DNA of 64,000 nucleotides from Thuidium tamariscinum (lineage: Eukaryota; Streptophyta; Bryopsida; Hypnales; Thuidiaceae). The notes beneath the pieces were generated by a model. The model had not been told where the DNA came from, did no database searches, and worked only from the letters and a program-made list of their open reading frames with translations. This document shows positions 20,949 through 34,336 of the stretch, piece by piece. A program made the translations under genes and the position numbers. Within the stretch, counting starts at the first letter, position 1; the number at the start of each line of letters is the position of its first letter. The stretch lies in NCBI GenBank assembly GCA_947034885.2, contig OX344758.2:6326501-6390500 (forward strand), given 5' to 3'.

Positions 20949-23900
20949 TACATATGTATCATGATAGCTTGTAGAGCATGGTTGTTTTAAAAGCCTACTA
21001 CCTAAGTAGTCTCTTGTAGTAAGAAATAGAGTGTAGGGAAGAATGTGTAGAAAAAATTTGAGTGTAAGAGAAAAAAAGTGAGTTTGAAGGAAAAAAATAT
21101 GAATGTCAAAGGAAAAAAAATGTGAGTGTAAGGGGAAAAAAATTCATATAAGGAAAAAAAAAAATATAAGTGTCATGGAAAGAAATGTAGCAGAAAAAAA
21201 AATTCAAGTAAAGTAGCATATAATATATTTGTGACAATTAGAGATTACAAATAATGTATGCCCCCTTTTTAATGAATCAAATTTGAAAATTACATCATGA
21301 TAAGGTGAGCAAATAATATAATAATAATAATACCTTCTCATTTATTACCCAGTGTTTTCACCTATATCCTTATTGTTTTTATAAGAGTGTTCCTCAAGAA
21401 GTAAATGAACATCACCATAATGAATCTAGGGATTCTATAAATAATGAAGGGTATGGAATATTAATAATATTTTTTTAAATCTACAATAGCCTTGCTAAAA
21501 TTCAAATTTAAAATCTAAAATTTTTATAAGTATTTCTAGTATATGGTATTAAACAATGTGTTTACTATATAATTTTTATAAGTTGTATTCCAAGTAGGAT
21601 CCAATGTTTTTTGCATTAAAATACCATGAGTAGCATATGCAAACAATAGGAATACAAAATGTAGTCATTAGAAGGTGAAGAACAAATATTGCAGTGGATT
21701 AGAAATGTAGATGATAGTAAGCATCTTAAATGATGGCACTTGTAAGTTAGGGCTTTGACAATTGCTATGCTTTTGGGTGTAAAATTTTGTTTTCTTGCAC
21801 TAAACTTGGTTGCAAGATGGAAATGTTGTCAGTGTGTAAATAAGTTTCAAGTTTTGTTTATTCAAGAGAGCATTCATAGTTTAGAATTTGAGGCAAGAAA
21901 GAAGCTTTGGTGGGTAGGATTTCACAAACTATTTCAGATTTAGGATTATCTATGGCTTTGACATATGGTTTGCTCCTACATTTTGAACCTTGAATGCAAA
22001 TCCAATCACCTTGGAGTCATTAATTTTTGAACAATATGTAAATGCTTTCTCTTGTGTTTTGTAAGACACGTACTTGCTTTTGCACAATGCATTTGGATAC
22101 TACATTCAGGTGTCTATCACTTTGTATGATTTTGAACTTGGTACTTGTTTCTATTTGGGTTTTTTATGACAATACTTTGTATTTGGAAGTACTTTGGTTT
22201 TGAAAGTGGTTTGTGATTTGAATTAATAGGTGCTTGAAACTCATTTTAGTTTGAAAGTACTTAGTGTTTGAATGCACTTTTGATTTCAATATAGTTTATC
22301 TTTGCAACTAGGTGCTTGAATTTCCCTCTTCTTGTTTTGTATATCATTTTTTTGTATTTGTACTTTTTAGAGATGAATTTTCTAATGACCCTTTAACCAC
22401 CAAGTATTTGAAAAAATTGACTACTATTTTTTATTTATAACAAATTAACATATGGTATACAAAAGTAGTTCAAATTTTTCTATAAATGAAATATAAGGTA
22501 CATGAAATCAGAAGAATTTAGAAATTTAGGTATATATAGCCCTATCAAAATTTACAAATTTACCTACATAGCTTCCATATAATAGGGTCTTGGTCATACA
22601 ATACCAACAAATATAATGCATCTTCTGAGATTCAAGATGAAGAAAAGTGATTTTTCACCCAATTTTTATACAATTCTTTGAATGTATTTGTACTTGATGT
22701 TAGTGGAAATCATCCAATTAAAATATTATTAGCTTTTCTACTTGAGAAGATGCCAAAAATACACATCACAAGAAAATTAATGTTTTTTAGTGTATTTTCT
22801 CAATATATTCCACCTTGCTCTAAATCTAATTTTAGACCCAAAAATGATCTTTTTGAATTTGAGACAACCTCATAAAAGGAAGTTGATGAAGTCTACTTTC
22901 TAATTCAATTTATAATTTGAAAATTTGAAAAATTCTTAAAACTAATCATTATAACAATTTGAATCCTAGAAATAAAAATATGCTCTTGAGATTTTTTAAT
23001 TATAGAATGAAATAGGATTTAGATTTCTATGTCAATGCTTTAAAATATAATTTGTATTAATAGTGAAATTTCTAGATATTTAAAATATATATTGTGTATG
23101 ATAAGTGCTTTCTTGACTTTTATTGCAAGCATTCATGGTAATTTGAAGTTTTCACAAAAACATCTAATTTTTTTATTGCTTGTAGAAGTAATGTGATTTC
23201 ATCATTGAAAAATAAAATAAAATAATTTCCATTCATATTTAGTGACAAATAGAGGATCCAAAGTAAAAGATATTGAGGTTGTTTACATAGTCATAGGCTC
23301 CATCCTTTCAAGACTTAGCCTCCAAAGGACAAGCCTATAACCATGGATTCAAGCCTTGCAATCCATCTCTATGTTTATTGCCATTTTGCAACTATACATG
23401 AATGAAATTTTTGTACATTTTCCTAGGAATGAAGTCCCATGTCTTTTGTAAGTTGTAATAATTTTTGATGTTTTTGTGAAATTTTGAAATTACCTTAAAA
23501 AGTAAAGAAAATTTATATTAAGTACAATGTTTTTCTTATTAGAAATTTAAAATGATAAATTTTTAGCATAGGTGTATTTTGTTGTCTAGAAATTCATGAT
23601 ATAAGTCAAAGTTATTCTAGATATCTTTCTAAAATTAGAAAATAAACAACCCATGGTTACTGTTCCAAACTCAAATTGTAATGAATAAAAACTTGAGTTT
23701 TAAGATTTTTCTAATTTTGGTGTAGAAACCAAACTAGATAAAGTTCATTTCATTGGTAGGACTCAAATTCAAAAAATATCCTTTTTATGGCTAAAATTCA
23801 AATCAAGAGTGAAGGGCAAAAATTGGCCAAAATACACTACAAAGGTGATCTATAGATGAAGTATCTTCTTCTTTTGAAACATTAGTAATATCATGATGAA

Positions 23901-24269
23901 GGAATATCCAATAATATTAATTAAAAAATGCAATTTATCAACTCCTAAAATATAATTAGGAAGCAAAAATATTTTTTTTCCATCTTACAATTCTATTTGA
24001 AGTCATCTAATGAACAAAACATGTCTATAGTGTCCTACAAGGATTAAAAAATCTAAATGATGATATTAATTGCAACACAATAATGACTTATAAACATCAA
24101 CAAAATCTCAATTTAATTAAAATTTTCACAAGAACAAATACAACAATGGGTATTACAATAAACCACTATTGAGGTGTTGTGTGTTCAACAATCAAAATAA
24201 ATATTTGTATTATTTGATACATGAAAGTGACACTTACAAAATTCTACAAATGCTAGCAATTGAAATCCT
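20949..24269. repeat. Region downstream of RLK B, duplicated downstream of RLK C
   Basis: From about 21300 to the stop codon of gene B the sequence is collinear with 45340-48256 (for example 'ggtgcttgaaactcatttta'). Scattered substitutions and indels break the ORFs in one copy or the other. At 21050-21210 there is a degenerate repeat of 'gagtgtaagggaaaaaaa'. No gene recognised. Confidence 0.6.
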
Positions 24270-26043
24270 TCACCTAGACTTGATTGTGCTAAGTTCAATA
24301 GCTTTAGGGAGAAAATTACTTGAACTTGAACCTTCTCCCAAAAATAAAGCTTGGTTTTCTTCATCTTTAGGACCAAAAGTTGGACTTTCTTCATTTCTAG
24401 GCTGAAATCCACTCCCTATATTGTTAAGACCTAGTAGTGATCGATATATTTCGTTGATTTCTTCATCAACTTGACCCCTAACACATTCACTAATTTCAAT
24501 GTCACCTTGCAACATTCCAACGACTTGTGCCATGGTTGGTCTTCTATTAGGAGTTGTTTGCAAACATGCAAGAGCAATAGTAATGACTCGTTGCACCATT
24601 GCTTCTTCATCAATTTGAATTGACAAAATGGAATCAACAAGATCCATCAATCTTCCTTCTTCATTTAGTTTCCATGCCTACATCAATACCACAAATACAA
24701 TATGACTTAGATTTCTACTACACAAATGGATGTTCTACAATTTTTGATATCCGTGTCACTTTATACAATCACAAAACAACTATAAGAGGTTGGTCATAGT
24801 CATAGTGATGGAAATGGCAACAATTACACTTCAAGAGATGGTTTCAAAACTATCATAAAGCTATTCATATCCATTCTATAAGATAAGTTTTGTTTGGAGG
24901 AGCTTCAAAATCAATGTTTTTTCTTCCACTCACAACCTCCAAAGTCAACACTCCAAAACTAAAGACGTCTATTTTGTCACTCAATTGGCCTCGTATTGCG
25001 TATTCTGGAGCCAAATAACCCCTGCGCAATACAAATTTCAAACATTTATATCCTTTTTACAATCTCATCATGAAAAACTTATGAAGTTATTCCATTGACA
25101 AAGCTTGTATACTATTTAATATTCAATTATTTATTGGAATAAACCTACCATTGAAGAAACTTCACTTACATTGTACCAGCTACTTGTTCAACGGTGACAT
25201 GACTCTCTACATTTGGAAACAATAAAGCCAAGCCAAAGTCTGCAATTTTTGGAAGCAAATTTTGGTCCAATAGGACATTGCTAGCTTTAATGTCTCGATG
25301 GAGAATTCTTTGATCAACTCCTTCATGCAAATAATGGAGACCATGTGCCACCCCCAAACATATGTTGAATCGCATAGGCCAAGTGACCAATTGGTTGCCT
25401 TTGTGACCTGTAGTAGCAAAAAAAGGAATACTTGATTCAATCATTGCATTTCTTGTTAGAAGTCATACATTCAAAGTATAAATCTTGAATAATATAGCTT
25501 GAAAATTATAGCATGCATGCACTATAGTTATTTGTAATAGTAATAAGCCATTATTGTTTCAAAAATGATTGATTATGAAGGGCTATACTAAATTTCCTAT
25601 TATATATGGAATTTGTAAACTTACCAAATAATGTGTCTGCAAGATCATAATTGTCTAAGTATTCATAAACCAAAAGTCTTTTATCTCCACGAAGGCAACA
25701 ACCTTTGAGCTTGACCAAATTTCGGTGTTTTACACTTGTAAGAAGAACAACCTCATTCAAAAAGTCATCCATATTTTGTTGTGCCTTGGTAAAAAGTTGC
25801 TTCACAGCCACTTCACTACCATCTGCAAGCTTTCCCTACATATATGTAGGCGGAATATTAGCAAAAATTTCATAAGTATATAAATTCAAGGAATGTAGAT
25901 TCAACTCATTTTCTACCATACGCAAAATGATGTATTAAAAGCTTTAGGACATGGTTGAATAGCCTTGAAAAAATCTAGAGCCTTAAGAAATGAAGAGATC
26001 TTGGCCCTTTTAAATCCATATTGTAATGCTTATAAGGATGTAA

Positions 26044-26803
26044 GGGTGATTGCAAGAAACACTTGTCCTTTTTTTTGTCCCCTTGACCTCCAACAGGTAC
26101 TTTTTTGCTCATAACTTTTTCATCTTTTCTTTTTTTGTCTTGAAATTTATATTGAAGGTGCACACAAAAGTTTTAGATGTTGAGTAATTTTTTCATAATT
26201 TTTAAAATTAGTTTACTATTTTTAAATTGGCCCCGATTGGGTGTCTACCTTGGCCATTTTGGAGGTTTTTAGTCCTATTTTTGACTCAAAAATCCAAATT
26301 TGAAGCCACAAATTGGATGAGTTGTAGGTCTACTAACATTACAAGGGGTGACGATGAGTTTTTATGAAACTAGTAATATGTCCATTGTACACATGGGGTC
26401 AAAGTGACCTTCCTTTGCACAAAGGCCATGAAGAGGCAAAAAATTTCCTAGAAGAATTTTTTGTTGCAATGTAAGCACAATTTTGTTTAGAAAAATGGAT
26501 TTTTTTTAAAGAATTTTTTTAATTTTTTTTGAATTACTAAAAATGAAAAGGTCCATAGACACCTTTTCTGCTATTTTCTGCTCCCAGTGGCCTGAGTAGT
26601 ACTTTGTAGCACTCTATAGTACTTCATAGTACTACATAGTACTAAATCGACGGCCCAAATTTGCAGGCGCCCGAAATCAACGGCTGACATTGATAGGCGC
26701 AGTGCAGACGCGCAGTATTGGTAGGATCGCACAAGACTGCCAGTCCTACACTAAAAAACTGCATTTTTGAGACAAAAACGTGAAGTGTTTCTTGCAATGA
26801 TCC
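26044..26803. mobile_element. 760-bp GGGTCATTGCAAG-family MITE in intron 14 of RLK B
   Basis: The ends are GGGTGATTGCAAGAAACACT and the reverse complement, flanked by GTAA (26040-26043, 26804-26807). The same intron of gene C lacks it and reads continuously (ggatgtgaggaatgctg, about 50025), so the insertion followed the B/C duplication. At about 26595-26645 it contains a short 'tagtact' repeat. Confidence 0.85.
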
Positions 26804-27637
26804 GTAAGGAATATTTCACAAGAGAATACCTTGTAGACTGCTCCAAATGCTCCTTCACCAACCTTCATATTTGGATGAAAATTTCTAGTAGCCCTTTCGA
26901 GCTCACTATAAGAAAATAATGTTGGCTTCATTTCGTACTCAGCAAACTCTGAAAATATTAACATTTCAAGGTCATAAGGAGAAAATTATAAATAAATCTT
27001 TTGTTATTAATTCTTGCATATGCTTGAGGGCTTTAAATATTTAATTGGAATTTAGAAATATTGAATGACAAATGGGACTTACTTTGGTGTACTGCAAGTA
27101 GAAGGTGTCGTCTTTCTTTTCGACTTTTCCATAATACAATGCTTGCAATGACGATCGCTATTCCTCCTAGTGACCCGCCTATAATGAAGCCAATGATAAT
27201 TGCTCTTGAATTGGAACCTGTATCATTATAATATTGTGTTGCTTCAACTTCCAACTATAAGAGATTCAAAACTTTTCATTACAAAGAATTCGAAAATTGA
27301 AAACCTAAAGTTCATATTCATGAGTGGCACATTCAATCATTGAAGCAAATATTAAGAGTGAGGAGAAAAATGTTTCATCTTATTGATGTTGATTACAATA
27401 TTTTGAATTAAATAAAAAATTGAGCATTGCAACCTTTTGTAAAGTACAAAAGCTTAAAATCAAGTAAAAAATGAGTTGCGGTAGATAATCCATTATACAA
27501 ATATGCAAGTTAATTTGAATCTTACTTGTGTCAACACAATGGTGGTCACAAAGACACCTTTGTATATCAGTCTTCTTAGAATTGCAATATGGGTTCCCTG
27601 TCAAGCTATTGAAATTTCCAATAGTATTAGAACTTAA

Positions 27638-28355
27638 GGTGACTGCAAGAAATACTTGTACCATTTTGCATCACACCTTGCATATTGATATTTTGTTTGG
27701 CCATAACTTTTGCATTTGAGAATGAAATGACTTTAAATTTATAAAAAACATACTTATAAATATTATATACCTTATATAATCTTTTTGGAATTTTAATTTT
27801 TGTTTTTACTATTCAAAACTATCCCCCAATTTTATATCACACTTGCCAATTAAGAGTTTTTTAGTACTATTGAGTACCCAAATAAATACATTTAATGCTG
27901 AAATATAGACAAAATAGTCTTCTACTTGATTTGTATGTGTTTTATGAAGGATTTTTGGAAGTAGTTAATTTTACATGGTGTAGGAGTCTACAAAATAAGC
28001 TTCTTTTGACTTGCATTTTAAAACATGTAAAAATTTATTCTCGCGTTTTTTTTTGGTGAGAGTTCATCTCCATGAAGTTGATACAAATATCCAATTTTTT
28101 TTTAAATTGAATTTTTTAATTTTTTAATTATTCAAAACATTGAATTTTATATTTTTTCTTGATTTTGGTACTTTTCTAATTCTCCTACTTATAATTTTTT
28201 TTATGAATTTCCATTGGTGGTTATCTTTATTTTAAAGGATCATATATTTTTCACATATTTTAATTTTTTTTTAAACAAATTTACTAATTTTAAAGTACTC
28301 CAAATTTTTTTATGACAATCCAACAAATAATACAAGTGTTGTATGCATTCATCCT
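27638..28355. mobile_element. 718-bp MITE abutting exon 12 of RLK B
   Basis: It belongs to the GGGTCATTGCAAG family, with TTAA at 27634-27637 and 28356-28359. Gene C has it at the same place (50845-51549), so insertion predates the duplication. Its end lies five bases from the exon 12 acceptor, and the acceptor AG overlaps the TTAA duplication. Confidence 0.8.
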
Positions 28356-31300
28356 TTAATATAATATGATATAACATAGTTAAAAAAATATTAGCTCCTA
28401 CATTTTATTAACACAAGCTATTTTCTTTAGCCTTACTATAGCATAATCAAGATTCAACCAAGTTTCTTTACCACACAATCAAACAAAGTTAATTATAATA
28501 TATTGATATTCATCTATACAAAGACATAATGAGGGTTTAGAATATGCTTACTCTATAGTAATATTGAGGTTTGAAACAGAAGGGCCGCTAAATTTGACCT
28601 TGCCAATTTGATTATATTTCAATTGTATAGTATGCTAGATAGTATGCAAGGAAGTACCGCATCTATAACTATCAATATCAAGTGTTCCATTGAAGCTGTT
28701 ATTATCAAGTTCTCTGAAACATGTACAAAGGACAAGCTTTAGATTATCTTGTTCAATTTCTCATGAAGCAAAATTCTTTAGATATATTTGTGCAACAATT
28801 TCAACCTAATATCATCAATATAAATGATTCTAACTTGAACAAATTGAAGAGCTAGCATGAATGTACATACAAAAGTAAAAGTGTGACATACATTATCTTT
28901 AGATGCTGAAAGTCACAAAACAAAGACTGTAGGTTCAACTCGCCATTCAGAAAAGTATTACTCAAAGCCCTGCAATTATGGTGTAAGAAGTTATTTTCAC
29001 ACTTTAAACTCAACTATTGGAGTCAATTATATACAAAATACAAAATACTTCTAAAACTTGACTTGATCAAATATAATTGTATCTATTATTCAAAAACATG
29101 TTCAAATTTAATTTATCATGTAAAAGGGCATTAAATATGAATGGAAGTTTAAATGATGTGTTCATAGAGGGTCTTGGACTCTTGATTTTGCATCTATCAA
29201 AACCAAGAAGTCAAAAAATACTTACAAAGTTTGTAATTCTTTTAGAGATTTAAGCCCTTTGGAAGGAAATGGTTGTGCATCAAACTTGTTAGAGCTCAAA
29301 TTCCTTTAGAAACAAGTTGTTTCACTAATTAGTAATTCATCCTTCTATTTATCAATTATTCTATGTTGACTGCTGACATACACTACTTTTTGATACCTTG
29401 ATACATTATTTTTCATAAGAGAATGGAACTATCTTTGAATAATGCCAATATAGACTTGTATTACCATTCTAGTGCATAAAAATAATTAGAATTTGGAGAA
29501 GTGTGGATTTTGTGTATGAGATACCAATTTTTTTACAAAATAATCCAACCCTTATAGCAATTGGAGCTTAGTCCAGTTTCCCACATCAGGCATTGGGCCT
29601 GTGAATTTGTTGTTGGAAAGGTCTAATATTGTCAAACTCTCATTTGTTTGAGGATTGAGAATAGTACTCAGTGTTACAACCCCTTCAAAATTGTTATGGC
29701 TAATGTTCTTGCATGAAGTATCAAGGAAACAATTGGAGTAAGTTTACACTATATCCAGGTCTCATGAATGTTGTCAACAACAATAGATGCATGCAAACCT
29801 TGGAGTTGATATTAATTCCTTATATCAATTACAAAGACATAAGACAAATATGTTTTATAATAACCTCCATAAGAAAGACAACAACAATACTACATAAAAA
29901 CAATGGTAAGATTAAATTCTATAGTATTCAATAAGTTTGTAAATACTTACAAGTTGTAGAGAGAAGAACTGTTGGAAAAGTTGGGGATATTTCCAACAAA
30001 CTTGTTACGAGAGAAATCCCTGTTTTACATAATAAAATCATATAGTATTCATATAAGTCACTGAGTCTTGTATTAAATTTGTCACTATCTTCAATTCTAA
30101 AAATGGAATTCTATGATACATTTGATTCTAGAAAAACAAATATTGTATATAAGAAAGGAGGAGACACAACAACCATGTGGGCAAAAAATGACAATAGAGA
30201 AAAATGTGCATGCTTACGCTGTTATGATGTTTACCCAACTCAGAGTAATGTCCTCAGATATGTTTCCTGTAAAGGTGTTATTAGACACCCTTATATTTCG
30301 CAAGCCTGAGTTGTATCCAAGAGTTTTTGGTAGTGGCCCTTCTAGGTAGTTGTTGCGTAGATCTTTGATGAAGATGCATGCAAAGTTGAAACAAATTAGT
30401 AGTGGTTCAAGGTTCTTCAAAGCTGAATTTACCAAGGAAATTATAAAGAACTTTACCTAGTAGCAAGTTGAAGAACTAGAAGCATCACATTCACCAAGAA
30501 GTAATTGTGTTTCAATGAACTTACAAATCTTCAATGTAAACGAAAAATCCAAGGAGATATGTTAAGTTCCCACTAAAAGCGTTGCCATGGAGATCCCTGG
30601 ATTTAAATCATTAGTCTATTAAACATCAAAATACAATTGATCATGACATATATGGGCAAAAAGGTTGTGTACAAATATTAAGATCCATTCCAATAGCAAT
30701 GAGTTGAATGTGTGTTTTGCATTTTCATAAAGTCTATCAATGACAGACTAGGTTGAAGAATATATAATATAAAAAGCTAGTAAGCTATTGATAAAGCTAG
30801 TCTAAGAAGTGTTGCTTTAGATTTTTGACCATATAAAGAGTAATGATAAGAAATAGCTTGAAAATATAGAGGCCAGAAGAGCTAGACTTACAGGTTTTTC
30901 AAAATTCCAAGAGATGAAACATTATTTGGCAATAGAGGGATAGACCCATGTAGCTCAGGATTCTCTGTCAAAGTCCTGCATCACCAACACTTTATGAGAG
31001 GGATTTCTATGGACCATCTCTAATTTGTGACTCACACAATTGTTGGTCTACAGAAATATACTAGTGTTCAAAGAAACATGATATAATTCAAAAACACTCC
31101 TGGAAATGAATAGTTAAATAGTTACTAAGAGAGGGTGGATGATGAACTCAATTAAAACCCAATAGATTCCATCAGTCAATTGTGGCTCTATCAAAGGGAA
31201 AAAAAGTTGCAAGGAAATGTAACAAATATGAATTAATTTATAAAATGGAAGATGTGCTCACAAGGATACCAAATTTTTGAAATTCCACACCGATGGTGGC

Positions 31301-34038
31301 AAAGTGCCCACAATTGATGCATCGCTCACTGTACTGTGATCATGCATCCACTCATCATGAGTATGGATTGTTATCAAGTCCAGAGATATATTAGAACCAA
31401 AAGACCTTCATTTGTGTATTTTCACATGTGTGGTGGATAATTAGAAATCATGCAAAAGACATCACTGATTGTTTGTCAAGGCTACAAGCCACCTGACAAT
31501 GGATGTTGTTTAATCTATTTAAGTAAAAAAAACCAATAAATAAAGTGACTAATGAAAAGATTGGCATCTAACAACAAAGTCATCAAAACATTATGTGTGA
31601 AGAATCTTACATGGCAACAACACTAGCGTTCCAGTAGTTAATAGTATTGCTTTGTGCACTTGCGGTTTCGTTATATTCAATGGAACAGAAGACGCCTCGC
31701 CAAGAGTTTAGGATGCAGGGATCCGGCGTAGTTTGGTTTGAAGGATCAAACCATTTCCAACCTGGCAGACTACTATTGATGTTTGGTGTGCTCTTCCAAG
31801 CAGCAAGAAGGTCTTGCAATACAACTACTATCTCCATCACCACCCGTGACCAAATCATTCAACCCAAATTAGGTCATTGCAGAGAAAGTATAGCCCTTCT
31901 ACACTGAATAAGGTAGAACCACCCATAACTGATCATTTAAGGTATTTTAGACATAATTTGGTGTAGTGCAAGGCAAGCAAATATTTCTAGAGATGTAATG
32001 ATAGAAATAATGTGGATTGCAAAAACTTTGGTAATTTTATCACATGAATTGAAATTACTATGAATTTTGAAAGGCAAAAGTTGGGCTTGACCTATGACCA
32101 ACATATAGAGCCATCTAATTATGATCATCCAAGAATTATTTTCCCACTCATTGCTTCATATTTTCTTGCACACTTATGTGTCATTAAGTTATTGGTCCAA
32201 ACTTTGAAAAAGTACAAAAAACGTATTTCAAGGAGAAAATGAAAGTCCATTCCAACCTTGGTTGGAAATATAGTACCCTACTGATTGCTTATGGGGTGGT
32301 GATCAGGAATGGGTGGTTCTATATTAGGGGTTTTAAAGGGACAAAAAATTAATAGGTCTTATCATAAAAATCTCTAGATGTTTGAAACATGGTGTACAAC
32401 CTTCACACATTTCAATGACTATTGATTTGTAGTGATAAAAATTGATTAAATAATATGGATCAATATTAGTGGGGGATGTCAAGATATACAATTAAGAAGA
32501 GGTACATGGAGATGAAGTTTATGATCTATTTGGGATCATGATTCATTAGAAGAAAATTTGAAGCCCTTAAAAGGTCCATTTTAAGTTTCCTTGACTATTC
32601 CCAATATTGTCGAAAAATTACAAATCAATCCTTAATCTCTTATAGCCTAATTTTTTGAATTTTTGAAAAAAAAACTAAATTTTTTTTCAAAAATTTCAAA
32701 AATATTAGAAAATTGAAAATTGATTTAAAAAGATGAAAAAGATGAATTTTTAAAATATTTAATTAATAAATATTATCTCATGTGACATGATTTCGATGAC
32801 ATTAAATCATTCATGTGATAGAATTCCTAGATTTTCCATTGCTTGAGAACTCTTGAAGTCTTGATCCTTTAGAGGCCTCAAATGCATGTTTCTAATGATG
32901 TTCACTAATTCAATTTGGAAGGAGATTTATAGTCTTTAGGAAAAATTGCAAGAAACATTTGCACTATTTTAGTTGTGTTTTGACTAATATTGTGGTGGTG
33001 GTGAAACTTTTGGAGTTTTTCTTAAATAAGAAAATATGAATAATTAGTAGAAAACTCAAAATAATAAACTTCCAAAAACTAGTCCTCCTTCATATTCTCT
33101 AAAAGATATGTGTGCACAAAATACAGGAACTAAAATTTTTGGATAATAGATATTTTGTGTTTGTATTTTTCAAAAATAGAAGAAAAATCCAAAAAAATAA
33201 ACTAAAAAATCGCCATCTTTTTCAACCTAAGTATGGAAAAATTCAACTAAGTGTACAATAGTTTTGTGTACCTTAATTATGAAAATGGGGTCCTTTCAAG
33301 GTGTAAAGGAAAAGTTATGGCCCAAAACTATATTGCCCTGCTACAGGTGACAGGAAATAATTCAAATGTCTAGTATCTACCTCGTTATTCTGTGTGTTCT
33401 TTGTTATGCAACTCTCCTTCAAAATTGAATCAATTATCTAGTACGACGACGTCACGACGCTCAAATTGATCGAAACTATGCAACGGCAGTTTCGAATCTC
33501 TCTGAAAATAGCAAACTCCTCAAATTCAGAAGTGACAGTGAACGTCAAAGCTCAAACATGCTGAACACAAAAATTGCAAAGGCTACGTGACTGTCTGAAG
33601 TTCGAGAATTCGAAGCCTTACATTCAACTTTTGGTAGTTGGATTGAGTTCTGTGCATTAGCGAAATTGCTGATGAAAGCGAGAAAAAGAAGCAAAGAGAT
33701 TTTGATCGCCACCAAGCGCTTCGAATTCGTCATGGCCACTTCCAATCGGCGTAGTTGCTGGTCGCGTGCTTGTCTGGAGGTCTTACGCCAGATTTTCTAA
33801 GCAAGCGAACGCCTGCACTAGTCAGAAAACTGTCACTTTCAAGTCTTGCACGCTCATTTCCATCTGCCCACGAACGTAACGATCTACTGTAATAACAAAA
33901 TCAAGACATACTACTGAAGCAACCAACCTTAACTCACAGTCGACCTCAGTCACCTGACACCTCCTCAGTCCAAATATGAGTGATTCAATGCCTCCAGGGA
34001 AGCATTAAGTGTTGAACCGGTCCTGAATGAGGGCCCTT

Positions 34039-34044
34039 CTTATA
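34039..34044 (-). promoter_or_regulatory. TATA-box candidate of RLK gene B
   Basis: Reads CTATAAGAAGG on the minus strand, 306 bp before the ATG, matching the positions in genes A and C. The promoter region looks preserved even though the coding region is broken. Confidence 0.45.
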
Positions 34045-34192
34045 GCGGACATACTCAAAGTCGCAAGTGGAGTGCAGCACTTGCTTCGCATCGACGGTAT
34101 GCATGTGAACATGCATGGCGAATTTTCATTGGTCCACCGTAGCCATGAGAGCCGGCCAGCGTTGGAAAACGTCGAATATCATCGTCATCCCT

Positions 34193-34336
34193 CACAGGGA
34201 GATTATTTGGGTTTACTACGTAGTGAAGTCACTACCATTACCACATTCAAAGTGGTAAAATCAGTATAATTACCACTTTCAAAGTGGTAATGGTAGTGAG
34301 TTTACCATCATAGTAAACCCAAATAATCTCCCTGTG
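34193..34336. mobile_element. 144-bp hairpin MITE upstream of RLK B
   Basis: The ends CACAGGGAGATTATTTGGG and the reverse complement enclose an imperfect palindrome with 'taccactttcaaagtggta'. Gene C lacks it at the matching place (about 58055). A relative lies at 35262-35398. It is about 150 bp upstream of the TATA candidate. Confidence 0.7.

Larger units (their letters stand above)
24270..33733 (-). pseudogene. LRR receptor-like kinase gene B, decaying copy
   Basis: It follows the 18-exon layout of gene C: 33622-33733, 31611-31827, 31262-31333, 30892-30975, 30525-30596, 30218-30364, 29951-30019, 29556-29708, 29226-29303, 28892-28969, 28552-28713, 27526-27632, 27083-27217, 26830-26948, 25625-25835, 25170-25407, 24871-25021, 24270-24677. 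The kinase exons still encode [29 protein letters not shown] and a clean C-terminus. Four splice sites are lost: CAG to CAA before exons 6 and 8, and GT to AT after exons 8 and 17. A 12-bp duplication in exon 11 adds a TAG (28635-28637) before the membrane helix. A full-length receptor therefore cannot be made by standard splicing. A truncated secreted LRR protein is conceivable but unproven. Confidence 0.85.

Noticed and set aside
24431-24640. 69-codon ORF and similar ones over the RLK kinase C-terminus
   Set aside because: These are shadow frames of the last RLK exon and are duplicated at 48418-48627 only because the exon is duplicated.
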